Assembly (NCBI GenBank): GCA_017616655.1
Contig: JAFZXU010000002.1
Span: 1-54,677, forward strand
Direction: 5' to 3'
DNA from: Bacteroidales bacterium
GTDB lineage: Bacteria; Bacteroidota; Bacteroidia; Bacteroidales; UBA932
DNA length: 54,677 nucleotides
In this document: one piece after another, positions 1 through 7,496 of the stretch
How the letters are laid out: the number at the start of each line of letters is the position of its first letter
Position numbering within the stretch: position 1 is the stretch's first letter
Position numbers and translations under genes: made by a program
The notes under the pieces: generated by a model
Told to the model about the DNA's origin: nothing
Databases searched by the model: none
The model's input: only the letters and a program-made list of their open reading frames with translations

Positions 1-165
1 CCGACCGGAGCTGTCGTCGGCCTCCAGCCCTTCGGAGGAAGCCGCAAGTCAGGTACCAACGACAAGGCCGGCGGAGAGTTCAACCTCATCCGCTGGGCAA
101 TCCCCCGCGCCATCAAGGAGACGCTCGTTCCCGCTCGCGGGTACAAGTACTCTTATATGAAGTAA
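1..165 (+). CDS. pruA: Delta-1-pyrroline-5-carboxylate dehydrogenase, 3' end only
   Basis: Only the last 54 codons are in the window; the gene begins upstream. Frame 1 reads PTGAVVGLQPFGGSRKSGTN then DKAGGEFN, LIRWAIPRAIKETLVP and ends SYMK-stop. This is the C-terminal signature of L-glutamate gamma-semialdehyde (P5C) dehydrogenase, an aldehyde dehydrogenase family member that oxidises P5C to glutamate with NAD+ as the last step of proline catabolism. The QPFGG and SGTNDKAGG segments are the conserved part. It is followed by a palindrome. The large amine/imino-acid-oxidase-like gene at 2440-5685 is convergent with it across an inserted IS and two small genes, which suggests a shared pathway but does not prove one. 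Confidence 0.9.
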   Translation, partial: PTGAVVGLQPFGGSRKSGTNDKAGGEFNLIRWAIPRAIKETLVPARGYKYSYMK

Positions 166-173
166 AGGATGGT

Positions 174-201
174 AGAGGGTGACATGTACATGTCACCCTC
201 T
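174..201. terminator. 28-bp perfect palindrome after pruA
   Basis: AGAGGGTGACATGT is followed directly by its exact reverse complement, nine bases after the pruA stop codon. As RNA it can fold to a long hairpin. It is not followed by a clear T-run, so it may act as a bidirectional or rho-independent-like 3' end, or as an RNA-stabilising hairpin. Confidence 0.55.
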
Positions 202-317
202 TACTTATACCTTATGTGTATCAATTAAGAGAACGCAAGTATTATCTATGAAAAAGCATCTCCTCATATATGTAGCCTCCCCCATTTGTCGTGCAGATGA
301 AAAGTTTACAAATAAAC

Positions 318-325
318 TAACTTTG
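318..325 (+). promoter_or_regulatory. -7 promoter box of the IS transposase
   Basis: TAACTTTG matches the Bacteroidetes sigma-ABfr -7 consensus TAnnTTTG. It ends only four bases before the orfA ATG at 330, so the expected transcript would have almost no 5' leader. Confidence 0.55.
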
Positions 326-329
326 CAAT

Positions 330-596
330 ATGAGGAAGAGCAGATTTACAGAAAACGAGATGGTGCGTGCGGTCAAGCATCTTGAAAGCGGAATGAGCGC
401 AGAGGCCATCAGCCGGGAACTGGGTATTTCGAGGATGACCCTATATAAATGGAAGTCCAAGTACAGCGGGATGGAGGTCTCACAGGTAAGGCATCTAAAA
501 GAGCTTGAAGAAGAGAACCGCAAACTAAAGCAGATGTATGCAAGCCTGGCATTGGACAATCAGATTCTGAAGGAGGTCATCGAAAAAAAACTCTGA
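330..596 (+). CDS. IS3-family transposase OrfA
   Basis: 88 residues. The N-terminus (RKSRFTENEMVRAVKHLESG) matches the helix-turn-helix DNA-binding protein of IS407-like IS3 elements; ISRELGISRMTLYKWKSKY is the HTH recognition part. The C-terminal half (LKELEEENRKLKQ) is the leucine-zipper-like helix used for multimerisation. The last codons read GAA AAA AAA CTC TGA. The A AAA AAA heptamer at 584-590 is a classical -1 slippery site, and slipping there joins OrfA to the orfB frame without meeting a stop. OrfA alone would act as a terminal-repeat-binding regulator and the OrfAB fusion as the transposase. Confidence 0.9.
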   Translation: MRKSRFTENEMVRAVKHLESGMSAEAISRELGISRMTLYKWKSKYSGMEVSQVRHLKELEEENRKLKQMYASLALDNQILKEVIEKKL

Positions 597-631
597 AGCC
601 CGAGGCAAGGAAAGAAATTGCGGAAGAGCTT

Positions 632-1441
632 GTGTATGAATACGATATCAGCATCTCTCGGGCGTGCCGATTAATGAACATATACAGATCGTATTTCTAT
701 TACAGAAGCAAAAAGAATGATCTACCGATAGAGGAAGCTATAAGAGCAGCCGCCAAGTTCGGCGATGGCTTTGACAAGATCTTTCAGAGAATCAGGAGAG
801 CCGGCTATAACTGGAATCACAAGAGGGTCTACCGGGTGTATCGGAAGATGCATTTCAACAAACGGGTAAGACTGAAGAGGCGTCTTCCGGTTCGAGTCAA
901 GAATCCGTTGGAAGAGCCCAAACAGCCGAACACCACATGGTCTTTGGACTTTGTCAGCGACAAGACGGAAAGCGGACGCACTTTCCGTGTGTTGAATATA
1001 ATCGATGATTGCAACAGGGAAGCCGTAGCGCAGGAAGCATATATGTCGATGCCGGCCGAGAGAGTTATTTCGGTGTTGGAAGATGTTATCTCCTGTAATG
1101 GCAAGCCAGAATGTATAAGGACGGATAACGGTCCGGAGTTTATCTCGGAGAAGTTAAAGATATGGTGTATCGCAAACGGCATCAAACATATCTTCACGCA
1201 GCCTGGAAAGCCCACTCAAAATGGTTATATAGAGCGGTTTAACGGCAGTTATAGGCGGGCAGTACTTGACGCGTATATCTTCAGAAACCTGGAAGAAGTC
1301 AGGCTTATTACCGAGAAATGGAGAAACGACTATAACAACAATCGGCCTCACGAGGCTCTAGGTAATATGACACCGATTGAATACAAACAACACTTATTAA
1401 ACAAAATCATTAACTTTGAAGTAAACTTAATTGCTGTATAA
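632..1441 (+). CDS. IS3-family transposase OrfB (DDE integrase domain)
   Basis: 269 residues from the first ATG, but the open frame continues upstream to the slippery run near 584-590 (LKPEARKEIAEELVYEYD precedes it), so the natural product is probably an OrfAB fusion made by -1 frameshifting. An N-terminal HTH_21-like segment (ISRACRLMNIYRSYFYY) is followed by the rve retroviral-integrase core. The DDE triad can be read as Asp in TTWSLDFVSD, Asp in IRTDNGPEFIS and Glu in YIERFNGSYRRAVLDAY, and NNRPHEALGNMTPIEY is the conserved C-terminal part. No internal stop is present. Confidence 0.92.
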   Translation: MYEYDISISRACRLMNIYRSYFYYRSKKNDLPIEEAIRAAAKFGDGFDKIFQRIRRAGYNWNHKRVYRVYRKMHFNKRVRLKRRLPVRVKNPLEEPKQPNTTWSLDFVSDKTESGRTFRVLNIIDDCNREAVAQEAYMSMPAERVISVLEDVISCNGKPECIRTDNGPEFISEKLKIWCIANGIKHIFTQPGKPTQNGYIERFNGSYRRAVLDAYIFRNLEEVRLITEKWRNDYNNNRPHEALGNMTPIEYKQHLLNKIINFEVNLIAV

Positions 1442-1559
1442 AAATGGGGATGGGCACAAAGTGCACCCCAACATATCCTTATATTATGCCACCGTATAAT
1501 CCGATTTCCCTTCCCATTAGAGAATATAGCCTCCCGGAACAAAATATAAAAGATGAATC

Positions 1560-2051
1560 ATGGTTTTTACAAAGATTACCTCACTTATCAAATCAGCCAT
1601 TATAATCATAATCATCTTTGTTTTCTGCTTTCTTTGCATAACGATACCCATTGAATTGGTTTCATTATCCCGAGAGCATTCAAAGAAGTATGACAAAGAG
1701 TCTGTCGCATATTTAGATACAGTAATAGCAACAGAGTGTTACTCAGAAATAAAGGGCCCAAGAGTCCGCTGTGTTTTTTACTATTATGATGATTATGCTG
1801 TAAGACATGAATACATATCATTTCATGATGCTTTTATCCTTCCTAAAGGCTTTCCTGTACCCATACGTTACCGTTCCGATAACCCGGACAAAGTATGTAT
1901 AAATCATTCAAAGGTTGTATCATACGAAGATTCTCTTCATGTATTGATAAAAAGAGTATTTTGGTCAGGAGAAAGAATTATAGTTTCGAAACAACAACAA
2001 CAACACCAACAACAACCATGGATGATCGTACCAATAATAGGCATAAAATGA
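1560..2051 (+). CDS. Small membrane-anchored protein, DUF3592-like
   Basis: 163 residues, not assigned to a named family with certainty. Residues about 10-33 (SAIIIIIIFVFCFLCITIPIEL) are one strong membrane helix. The rest looks like a small beta-rich extracytoplasmic domain ending in the pattern PVPIRYRSDNPDKVCI, which resembles the G-x-x-V-x-V-x-Y-x-x-x-N-P motif of DUF3592-type proteins (family knowledge, tentative). The C-terminus runs through a CAA-rich repeat (QQQQHQQQ) and overlaps the next gene. The stretch is AT-rich compared with the core genes and lies just after the IS, suggesting acquired DNA. Confidence 0.55.
   Translation: MVFTKITSLIKSAIIIIIIFVFCFLCITIPIELVSLSREHSKKYDKESVAYLDTVIATECYSEIKGPRVRCVFYYYDDYAVRHEYISFHDAFILPKGFPVPIRYRSDNPDKVCINHSKVVSYEDSLHVLIKRVFWSGERIIVSKQQQQHQQQPWMIVPIIGIK
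1991..2016 (+). repeat. CAA/ACA microsatellite at the junction of two small genes
   Basis: ACAACAACAACAACACCAAC and the next few bases form a short trinucleotide run. It encodes the Gln-rich tail of the upstream protein and lies directly before the ATG (2018) of the downstream gene, so slippage here could change how the two frames are joined or how the second gene is translated. Confidence 0.6.
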
Positions 2052-2344
2052 TTGTGGATTGCCTCATTGCCTTGGTTATTATTCTAATAACGCGCGCTCA
2101 TCTCTCTTTATTAAACACAAAAATTGAAAGGGGTCCAGAATCAACGGCCGTTATAAAACAAGTGTGGCAAGGAAAAGGAAGCAGAGAGTACTATGCAGTA
2201 TACGCTTATTCTGTCAGGGATAGTATTTATTATGGAGTGTGTTTGATAGACAATAAAGATTCTTTAACTGTAGGTAGTCACATCCACATACATTATTTAA
2301 GGAATCATCCACATCATTCAACAATCATAGAGAATTCCTTCTAG
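2018..2344 (+). CDS. Second small membrane-anchored protein, related to its upstream neighbour
   Basis: 108 residues from the ATG at 2018 (MDDRTNNRHKM). An upstream in-frame start at 1895 exists, but it would lie entirely inside the preceding gene, so 2018 is preferred. One membrane helix (MIVDCLIALVIILITRAHL) is followed by a beta-rich domain ending SLTVGSHIHIHYLRNHPHHSTII. The layout (helix, then Y-rich strands, then a VGSxIxIxY...NPxxS motif) mirrors the previous protein, so the pair look like diverged tandem duplicates. It overlaps the previous gene by 34 bases in another frame. Function unknown. Confidence 0.5.
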   Translation: MDDRTNNRHKMIVDCLIALVIILITRAHLSLLNTKIERGPESTAVIKQVWQGKGSREYYAVYAYSVRDSIYYGVCLIDNKDSLTVGSHIHIHYLRNHPHHSTIIENSF

Positions 2345-2378
2345 CCTCCCCCATTGTGATATAACCCAAAGAACTGAT

Positions 2379-2417
2379 ATGAGCCCCGATAGTTGCAAAA
2401 AAACTATCGGGGCTCAT
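2379..2417. terminator. Intrinsic terminator between convergent genes
   Basis: A perfect 16-bp stem (ATGAGCCCCGATAGTT and its complement at 2402-2417) with a 7-base A-rich loop. It lies 23 bp beyond the stop of the minus-strand oxidoreductase gene and also ends the plus-strand small-gene pair. Confidence 0.8.
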
Positions 2418-2439
2418 GACAGTCGGACGCCCTTTCTTT

Positions 2440-5400
2440 TTACTTGAATGCCTGTTCGCTCAGGCCCTTGCCGGAGAGTGCCATCTCCTTGAAGTAATCG
2501 GGTACCTCGCGGCCGAGCAGGCTCTCCACATAGAGTTTGGCAATGTACTGCGAGAGCATGAAGCCGTGTCCGCGCATTCCGACCAGCAGGCCGAGGGCGG
2601 GATCGACTATGTATCTCGGTTCGGTGTAGTAGCCGCTCCAGACTGCCTGGAAACTCATGCCCTTGAGCTGGGGGATCCACTCGGAGAAGACTTCGGAAAC
2701 GATCTCCAGGAAGGGCTGGGTGTTGATCTTCAGGTTCTGCGCCACCTCGGGATGGTCGATTGCCGGGGATGCGCATCCTATGATCTGGCCGGTCTCCGCG
2801 AGCTGCTGTCCGTAAACGGCCGAGAAGCCCTTGTAGTGACGACGGTCGATGAGCATGTCGAGCGAATCACCCTCCTTGCCGATGAGCGGCAGGCGCTTGG
2901 TGATGAAGGCCTGATGGCGTACAGGATAAAGTCCGGTCTCGATGCCGAGCTGACGCGCGAACTTCTCCGCACCGGCGCCGAGGGCGTTTACGAAGACCTC
3001 GGTCTCGTAGTTGCGGTATTTGCCGTCGGCACCCTTGACTGTAATGCGGTACTCCTTGCCGACCTTGGCCACGTTGACCAGCTCGGTATCCTCGAATACG
3101 CGGCCGCCGAAGCTGATACCTATCTGGCGCACCGTGTCGATGGTCTTGCCCGGGGTGGCCTGCCAGCACTCGTTGGAGATGAGGGCGTGGCTGTAGATGT
3201 CGAGATTCGGGTTGATATAAGGCGAAATCTCCTTTGCAAAGTCCTTGCGCTCAACCATATATGCATCGCTCCACGCGCGCGAAGCGTCGAGCGAGCGGTA
3301 TGTAGCCTCGTCGTGTACGAAGTTCACATAGCGGGTCATCTTGAGGTCGATGTTGCGCTTCGCCTGCACCTCGCGGAAGATCTCGAGGTTGCCGCGGGCG
3401 ATGTCGGCCAGAGCGGGCAGCGAGAACGCGGGGCGTCCGCCGGCGATGCAGCGCCAGGAACTTCCGTGCTCCTTGTTGACCAGTACGGGCTTGAAGCCTG
3501 CTTCTGCAAGATAACGGAAAACTGCCGTTCCCGCCATTCCGCCTCCTGCCACGAAGGCTCCCACCTTCTCGACTCCGGCTGCAGTGTGCTCGGCGGAGGT
3601 TATCAGCTCGCAGCTGTCGGCAGGGTTGATGACATTGCCGATCTCCACCAGGTTGGCCATAGGGCCGCGCGGGGTGAAATCGCCCGTCACCTCGATGCCG
3701 TATGCCCGGAGGGCCTGCTTTGCACGGGGGAGGCAGCGGCTGCCGCGGCAGGGGCCCATTCCCAGGCGGGAGATATGCTTGAGTTCCTGCGCGGTGATGC
3801 TCTTGCGGCCTTCGAGCAACTTGAGAAGGTCTGCAAGGCGCACATCCTCGCAGTGGCAGATATAGGAAGATTCGTCGTCGGTCTTGGCGGGAGTCATCTG
3901 CAGCGGCTCGGGATACTTGGCCTTGACGATGAATCCGCGGGCCTGGAGGAGCACTTCCGAGCCCTCTCCTTCATACATCTTATCTACCTGGACCACAGCG
4001 ACATTGGTCTTGTTAGGCTTCATAATCACGCGGCTCACGACGCCTTCGCCCACCTTGGCCCCGTTGTCGTCCACGAGGAAGACTTCGGAACCCGTCTCGA
4101 CAGCCACCTCCACAGGTAGGAAGAGTTGCTTCCTGTCGGTGCGGTAACCGAAGATCGCAAGGCCGGGGCACTGCGATACGCAGTCCATGCAGCCGATGCA
4201 CTTGTCATAATCGATGACCGGAGTGACGGAGGTGGAACTCTTGGTGATGGCCTTCTGCTTGCAGGAGAAGGAGCAGGGGTTGCAGGCGAAGCCGTAGAGG
4301 CAGTCCGCAATCACGAAGCCCGCCTTCTCCATCCTCTCTGCGGAGGGCTTGCGGGGCTCCTCAAGCACGCGCACGGGGTGCTGCTGGGAGTCGATATATT
4401 CCTTTGACAGAGCGAGATATGCATCGTAGTCGATACGGCGGCCGAGCTCCATCTGGATCTCGAAGGCGCACTGGCGGCCGCGGAGCACTGCGGAGGTACC
4501 CTCGCCGATGCGTACGGCGTCACCCACTCCGTGGCAGGCGCGGCCGAAGACCTCGGCGCCCTTGCGCATCAGCTGGCTGTCGGGCAGCAGGCCTGTGCAG
4601 ATGTTGATGCAGTCGATGCCGTCGATGCGGACCTCTGTGCCGGGAATCGGCTTGAAGTTCTCGCACTTGGCGATGATGGCTCCTACCACTCCGCTACGAT
4701 CCTCATTGGGAATCGCCTCCACGAGGGTGTAGCCCGTCATGATGGGAATGCCGAGACGGCGTACGCGGTTGGCCTGTACGGGGAAACCGCCCTCGCGGGG
4801 CATCGCCTCGATGATGGCCTTCACGCGCGCGCCCGCCTGCACTGCCTGATAAGAGGTGAGGTAGCCGATATTGCCGGCTCCCACGGTGAGTATGTTCTTT
4901 CCGAGCAGGGTGAACTCCTTGTTCATCATCCTCTGGACCACGGCGGCGGTATAGACGCCGGGAACGTCGTCGTTCTTGAACGCCGGCATGAAGGGCAGCG
5001 CGCCCGCAGCGACCACCAGCTGGTCGGCCTCCACATAGAAGACCTCCTGGGTCGCGAGGTTCTTGACTGCCAGGCGCTTGCCGGCGAGTATATCCCACAC
5101 GACGCAGTTGAGCATTATCCCCTCGTCGGAGTCGCCCGCAAGGGTCTTGGCGATGTCGAATCCTCGCATTCCGCCGAAGCGCTTCTCCTTCTCGAAGAAG
5201 AAGAACTGGTGGGTCTGCATCAGGAACTGGCCGCCTATCTTGTCGTTGTTGTCGAGAACTATGTTGTCGATGCCCGCCTTGCGGAGCTCTTCGCGTACCG
5301 CGAGGCCTGCGGGGCCGGCTCCCACGATTGCGACAGTGGTCTTGAAGACGCGCTTGGGAGCCTCCTTAGGGGTGTCGCATTCCACTTTAGCGAAGCTTTC

Positions 5401-5685
5401 GATACCGGTACGGCATACCTTCTTCACGCCGTCCACCTTGGTGATGCAGATGCGGCGGATATGGCCGTCCACTATCATCTCGCAGGCACCGCACTTTCCG
5501 ATACCGCACTCCATGGAGCGGTTGCGCTCCTTGAGGCTGTGATGATGGACGGGGAAGCCCGCCTGGTGAAGGGCCGCTGCTATGGTCTGGCCCTTCTGGC
5601 CCCTGACCTTGCGTCCTTCGAATTCAAACTCAACGAGGTCCTCTGCCGGGACCTCGAGTATGGGATGTGTCGTTATCTTGTACAT
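2440..5685 (-). CDS. Five-module flavo-iron-sulfur amine/imino acid dehydrogenase (fused)
   Basis: 1081 residues carrying modules that are usually separate subunits. In order: a 2Fe-2S domain (Cys60, 65, 68, 80); an FAD/NAD(P) disulfide-reductase-like domain with dinucleotide motifs at 122-127 (GAGPAG) and about 269-274; two Cys clusters, 462/468/471/475 and 496/499/502/506 (CIGCMDCVSQCP), fit for 4Fe-4S; a BFD-type 2Fe-2S domain (Cys610, 612, 646, 651); and a C-terminal D-amino-acid-oxidase (DAO) FAD domain with GGGMAG at 714-719. The set resembles HcnABC, opine and hydroxyproline oxidases and the archaeal alpha-beta-gamma-delta dye-linked L-proline dehydrogenase. The nearby P5C dehydrogenase makes proline or a derivative a reasonable substrate guess. 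No signal peptide: cytosolic. The ATG at 5685 follows a -7 box by 32 bases. Confidence 0.8.
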   Translation of the reverse strand: MYKITTHPILEVPAEDLVEFEFEGRKVRGQKGQTIAAALHQAGFPVHHHSLKERNRSMECGIGKCGACEMIVDGHIRRICITKVDGVKKVCRTGIESFAKVECDTPKEAPKRVFKTTVAIVGAGPAGLAVREELRKAGIDNIVLDNNDKIGGQFLMQTHQFFFFEKEKRFGGMRGFDIAKTLAGDSDEGIMLNCVVWDILAGKRLAVKNLATQEVFYVEADQLVVAAGALPFMPAFKNDDVPGVYTAAVVQRMMNKEFTLLGKNILTVGAGNIGYLTSYQAVQAGARVKAIIEAMPREGGFPVQANRVRRLGIPIMTGYTLVEAIPNEDRSGVVGAIIAKCENFKPIPGTEVRIDGIDCINICTGLLPDSQLMRKGAEVFGRACHGVGDAVRIGEGTSAVLRGRQCAFEIQMELGRRIDYDAYLALSKEYIDSQQHPVRVLEEPRKPSAERMEKAGFVIADCLYGFACNPCSFSCKQKAITKSSTSVTPVIDYDKCIGCMDCVSQCPGLAIFGYRTDRKQLFLPVEVAVETGSEVFLVDDNGAKVGEGVVSRVIMKPNKTNVAVVQVDKMYEGEGSEVLLQARGFIVKAKYPEPLQMTPAKTDDESSYICHCEDVRLADLLKLLEGRKSITAQELKHISRLGMGPCRGSRCLPRAKQALRAYGIEVTGDFTPRGPMANLVEIGNVINPADSCELITSAEHTAAGVEKVGAFVAGGGMAGTAVFRYLAEAGFKPVLVNKEHGSSWRCIAGGRPAFSLPALADIARGNLEIFREVQAKRNIDLKMTRYVNFVHDEATYRSLDASRAWSDAYMVERKDFAKEISPYINPNLDIYSHALISNECWQATPGKTIDTVRQIGISFGGRVFEDTELVNVAKVGKEYRITVKGADGKYRNYETEVFVNALGAGAEKFARQLGIETGLYPVRHQAFITKRLPLIGKEGDSLDMLIDRRHYKGFSAVYGQQLAETGQIIGCASPAIDHPEVAQNLKINTQPFLEIVSEVFSEWIPQLKGMSFQAVWSGYYTEPRYIVDPALGLLVGMRGHGFMLSQYIAKLYVESLLGREVPDYFKEMALSGKGLSEQAFK

Positions 5686-5717
5686 ATTATAAAAATGGTA
5701 TAATCTTCAGGAGGCTC

Positions 5718-5725
5718 CAAAGTTA
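5718..5725 (-). promoter_or_regulatory. -7 promoter box of the fused oxidoreductase
   Basis: On the minus strand the sequence is TAACTTTG, an exact TAnnTTTG match, 32 bases upstream of the start codon. It gives the oxidoreductase its own promoter even though the porin gene lies upstream in the same direction. Confidence 0.6.
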
Positions 5726-5768
5726 TAACAAAAGAGGCGTCATTGTACTGCCGGGAAGGGAAAAGAGG

Positions 5769-6788
5769 TTATTTCAGCGTCAGCATGTCAATCTTCCAGA
5801 TAAGGCCGAGGCAGGCCCTGTCGTATCTGTTGAGGATTCCGCCGAAGTAACCCCCGCTGCGCGCCGCAAAGGCGAAAAGCCTTATGTCGGGCGTTCCGAG
5901 GGGAAAATACTCCAGTCCGAGGGATGCGATTCCGGTGTCGGTTCCGACAGGCGACATCACGTCGAATGCGATGTCGTTGTCGTTGCGCTCGTAACCGCAC
6001 TTGGTAAAGAGCGTTATCTTATCGGATACCGGATAATCGAGTTTCACGTTGAGCGTCATGTCGATATGGCGCCAGCTGTCGGCATAGAACGGCGAGGTGC
6101 GGGCCATCAGGTCCAGATCGAGCGACAGGGGGCCGAGGGTGAAGATGTTGCCCAGGCCGAACTGGAGGAAACCTCCCATAGCCGCCTCCTCTACGAACTG
6201 GGCCACATAGATATTCTGCCAGCAGTCGCGGATTCCGCGCCATTCAAGGGTGTAGGTGAGGCAGTTGTCCAGCTCGGTGTCATACTGGCTGCGCGTGCAT
6301 ATGAATGTAAGCGCATCTTCGGGAGTGAGGGCCCTCGACACCGAAGCGCCTATCTGATAAGGATTAACAAGATTGACGGAGCCCGTGAAGAATGGGACGT
6401 GGATGGGGTTCAGGTCCCACTCGAAACTGCCGGCCAGCATAACGATCTTGCCTGCCGTGAAGGTCCATTTCTCATCCGGGGTCGTATAGGCGAGCCACGA
6501 CCAGTCGGTGGAGTCGAAATACTTGGTTACAGTGTTTATGTTGTTGAGCCTGTGGGCGATGGAGTAGCTGAATCCGTGACCCAGGTCGCCGTTGGCCCTC
6601 ACATAGATATGCCTTCCGCGGAACCCGGAGGTTTCGCCGGAGCAGGCGTCCGTTCCGGAAACGAAGTTATATTCAACCCTTGTGTAAAAGTCCAGATCGA
6701 GGAACCCCTTTTCAGCGAATGCCTCAAAGTGGACGGTAAGGGCGAGGCACATCAAGAGCGCTAATCTTATTGTTTTCACGTGATTCAT
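5769..6788 (-). CDS. Outer-membrane porin-like beta-barrel (phosphate-selective porin O/P type)
   Basis: 339 residues with an N-terminal signal peptide (residues about 1-25, hydrophobic core LALLMCLALTVHFEAFA). The rest consists of alternating amphipathic strands such as FLDLDFYTRVEYNF, GFSYSIAHRL and KWTFTAGKI, ending in a strand (ACLGLIWKIDMLTLK), as expected for an outer-membrane barrel. FRGRHIYVRANGDLGHGFSY and DEKWTFTAGK resemble the OprO/OprP porin family (family knowledge), though the substrate cannot be told. Same strand as the fused oxidoreductase with an 83-bp gap; own promoter upstream. It could import the oxidoreductase substrate, but this is only a guess from position. Confidence 0.7.
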   Translation of the reverse strand: MNHVKTIRLALLMCLALTVHFEAFAEKGFLDLDFYTRVEYNFVSGTDACSGETSGFRGRHIYVRANGDLGHGFSYSIAHRLNNINTVTKYFDSTDWSWLAYTTPDEKWTFTAGKIVMLAGSFEWDLNPIHVPFFTGSVNLVNPYQIGASVSRALTPEDALTFICTRSQYDTELDNCLTYTLEWRGIRDCWQNIYVAQFVEEAAMGGFLQFGLGNIFTLGPLSLDLDLMARTSPFYADSWRHIDMTLNVKLDYPVSDKITLFTKCGYERNDNDIAFDVMSPVGTDTGIASLGLEYFPLGTPDIRLFAFAARSGGYFGGILNRYDRACLGLIWKIDMLTLK

Positions 6789-6801
6789 TAAAAAACCGCT
6801 A

Positions 6802-6809
6802 CAAATATA
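6802..6809 (-). promoter_or_regulatory. -7 promoter box of the porin gene
   Basis: The minus strand reads TATATTTG, matching TAnnTTTG, 13 bases upstream of the porin ATG at 6788. No clear -33 element is visible at the usual spacing. Confidence 0.5.
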
Positions 6810-6987
6810 GGCAAAGTGAGCAATTTTCGACCTTTTTTATATCAGTATTTCAATTATCCCCCTTTTTATATACTTCGAAAACGTAGGGCGGACCTGAAAA
6901 CGGGACGCCTTCGCTGCGTTATGAACAGGCTGTTTGAAAAAAGTGGAAAAATTTGTAATAAAATGTAATAAAGTGGAAGATTTTTTA

Positions 6988-6995
6988 TACCTTTG
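6988..6995 (+). promoter_or_regulatory. -7 promoter box of the dcw cluster
   Basis: TACCTTTG fits TAnnTTTG, 35 bases upstream of the mraZ ATG. The leader that follows (6996-7030) is almost purely A and C with repeated CACA units and no Shine-Dalgarno sequence. This is the only clear promoter seen before the long same-direction gene run. Confidence 0.55.
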
Positions 6996-7030
6996 CACCC
7001 ACACACATCACACACACTATACACTGAACA

Positions 7031-7483
7031 ATGGCAAAATTCATTGGAGACTACAAGGCAAAGGTCGACGACAAGGGAAGAATGGTCTTCCCGAGCGCCT
7101 TCAAGGCCGGTTTCGGGTCCACGGAGGACTTGAGATTCGTCGTAAAGAAGTCCCTGTTCTCCAATTGCCTCGAAATGTACACCTACCAGGAATGGGAAGC
7201 TGATTCCGAAGCTGTGCGGAGCAAGCTCAACTTCTTCAACCGCGAGCACGCCCAATTCTGGAGGGAGTATATGAGAGACACTGCCGAGGTTGCGCCGGAC
7301 GGAAAAGTTGGCCGCATCCTCATCCCCAAGGCCCTGCTTGAAAAGGCGGGCATCGGAGTGGGCACTGAGGTCATCTTTTCCGGCAGCAATCACATCATTG
7401 AAATCTGGCCTAAAGACGCATACGAGGCTCAGAAGTTGAGTAGCGACGAGTTCGTGGCCCTTGCCGAGAAGATACTCGGATAA
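7031..7483 (+). CDS. mraZ: MraZ, transcriptional regulator of the dcw cluster
   Basis: 150 residues, the usual length. Two SpoVT/AbrB-like half-domains each carry the DNA-contacting DxxxR motif: Asp13-Arg17 (DDKGRMVFP) and the second near residues 90-95 (PDGKVGRILIP). MraZ proteins form ring-shaped oligomers and repress the dcw promoter by binding repeats in front of their own gene (known for the family). First gene of the cluster, with rsmH 13 bases downstream. Direct repeats in the upstream AT-rich zone (GTGGAA at about 6943 and 6973; TGTAATAA at about 6954 and 6965) could be its operator; this is an inference. Confidence 0.93.
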   Translation: MAKFIGDYKAKVDDKGRMVFPSAFKAGFGSTEDLRFVVKKSLFSNCLEMYTYQEWEADSEAVRSKLNFFNREHAQFWREYMRDTAEVAPDGKVGRILIPKALLEKAGIGVGTEVIFSGSNHIIEIWPKDAYEAQKLSSDEFVALAEKILG

Positions 7484-7496
7484 AAGGAGGCCGTGA

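Larger units (their letters stand above)
271..1458 (+). mobile_element. IS3-family insertion sequence (IS407-like group)
   Basis: Two consecutive transposase frames, orfA and orfB, sit between imperfect terminal inverted repeats. The left end starts TGTAGCCTCCCCCATTT (271). The right end, read in reverse complement from 1458, starts TGTGCCCATCCCCATTTTT; about 18 of the first 26 positions agree. The ends begin TG and finish CA, as in IS3 elements. No matching target-site duplication is visible (TATA on the left, AAGT on the right), so the flanks have changed since insertion or the true end differs by a few bases. Length of about 1.2 kb fits the family. Both frames are intact, so the copy may still be active. 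Confidence 0.85.

Noticed and set aside
267-1462. Target-site duplication flanking the IS
   Set aside because: The 3-4 bases on each side (TATA and AAGT) do not match, so no duplication is claimed.
2416-4119. 567-codon open frame on the plus strand opposite the fused oxidoreductase
   Set aside because: It is antisense to a gene with clear domains; the long frame comes from GC-rich codon bias and shows no family motifs.
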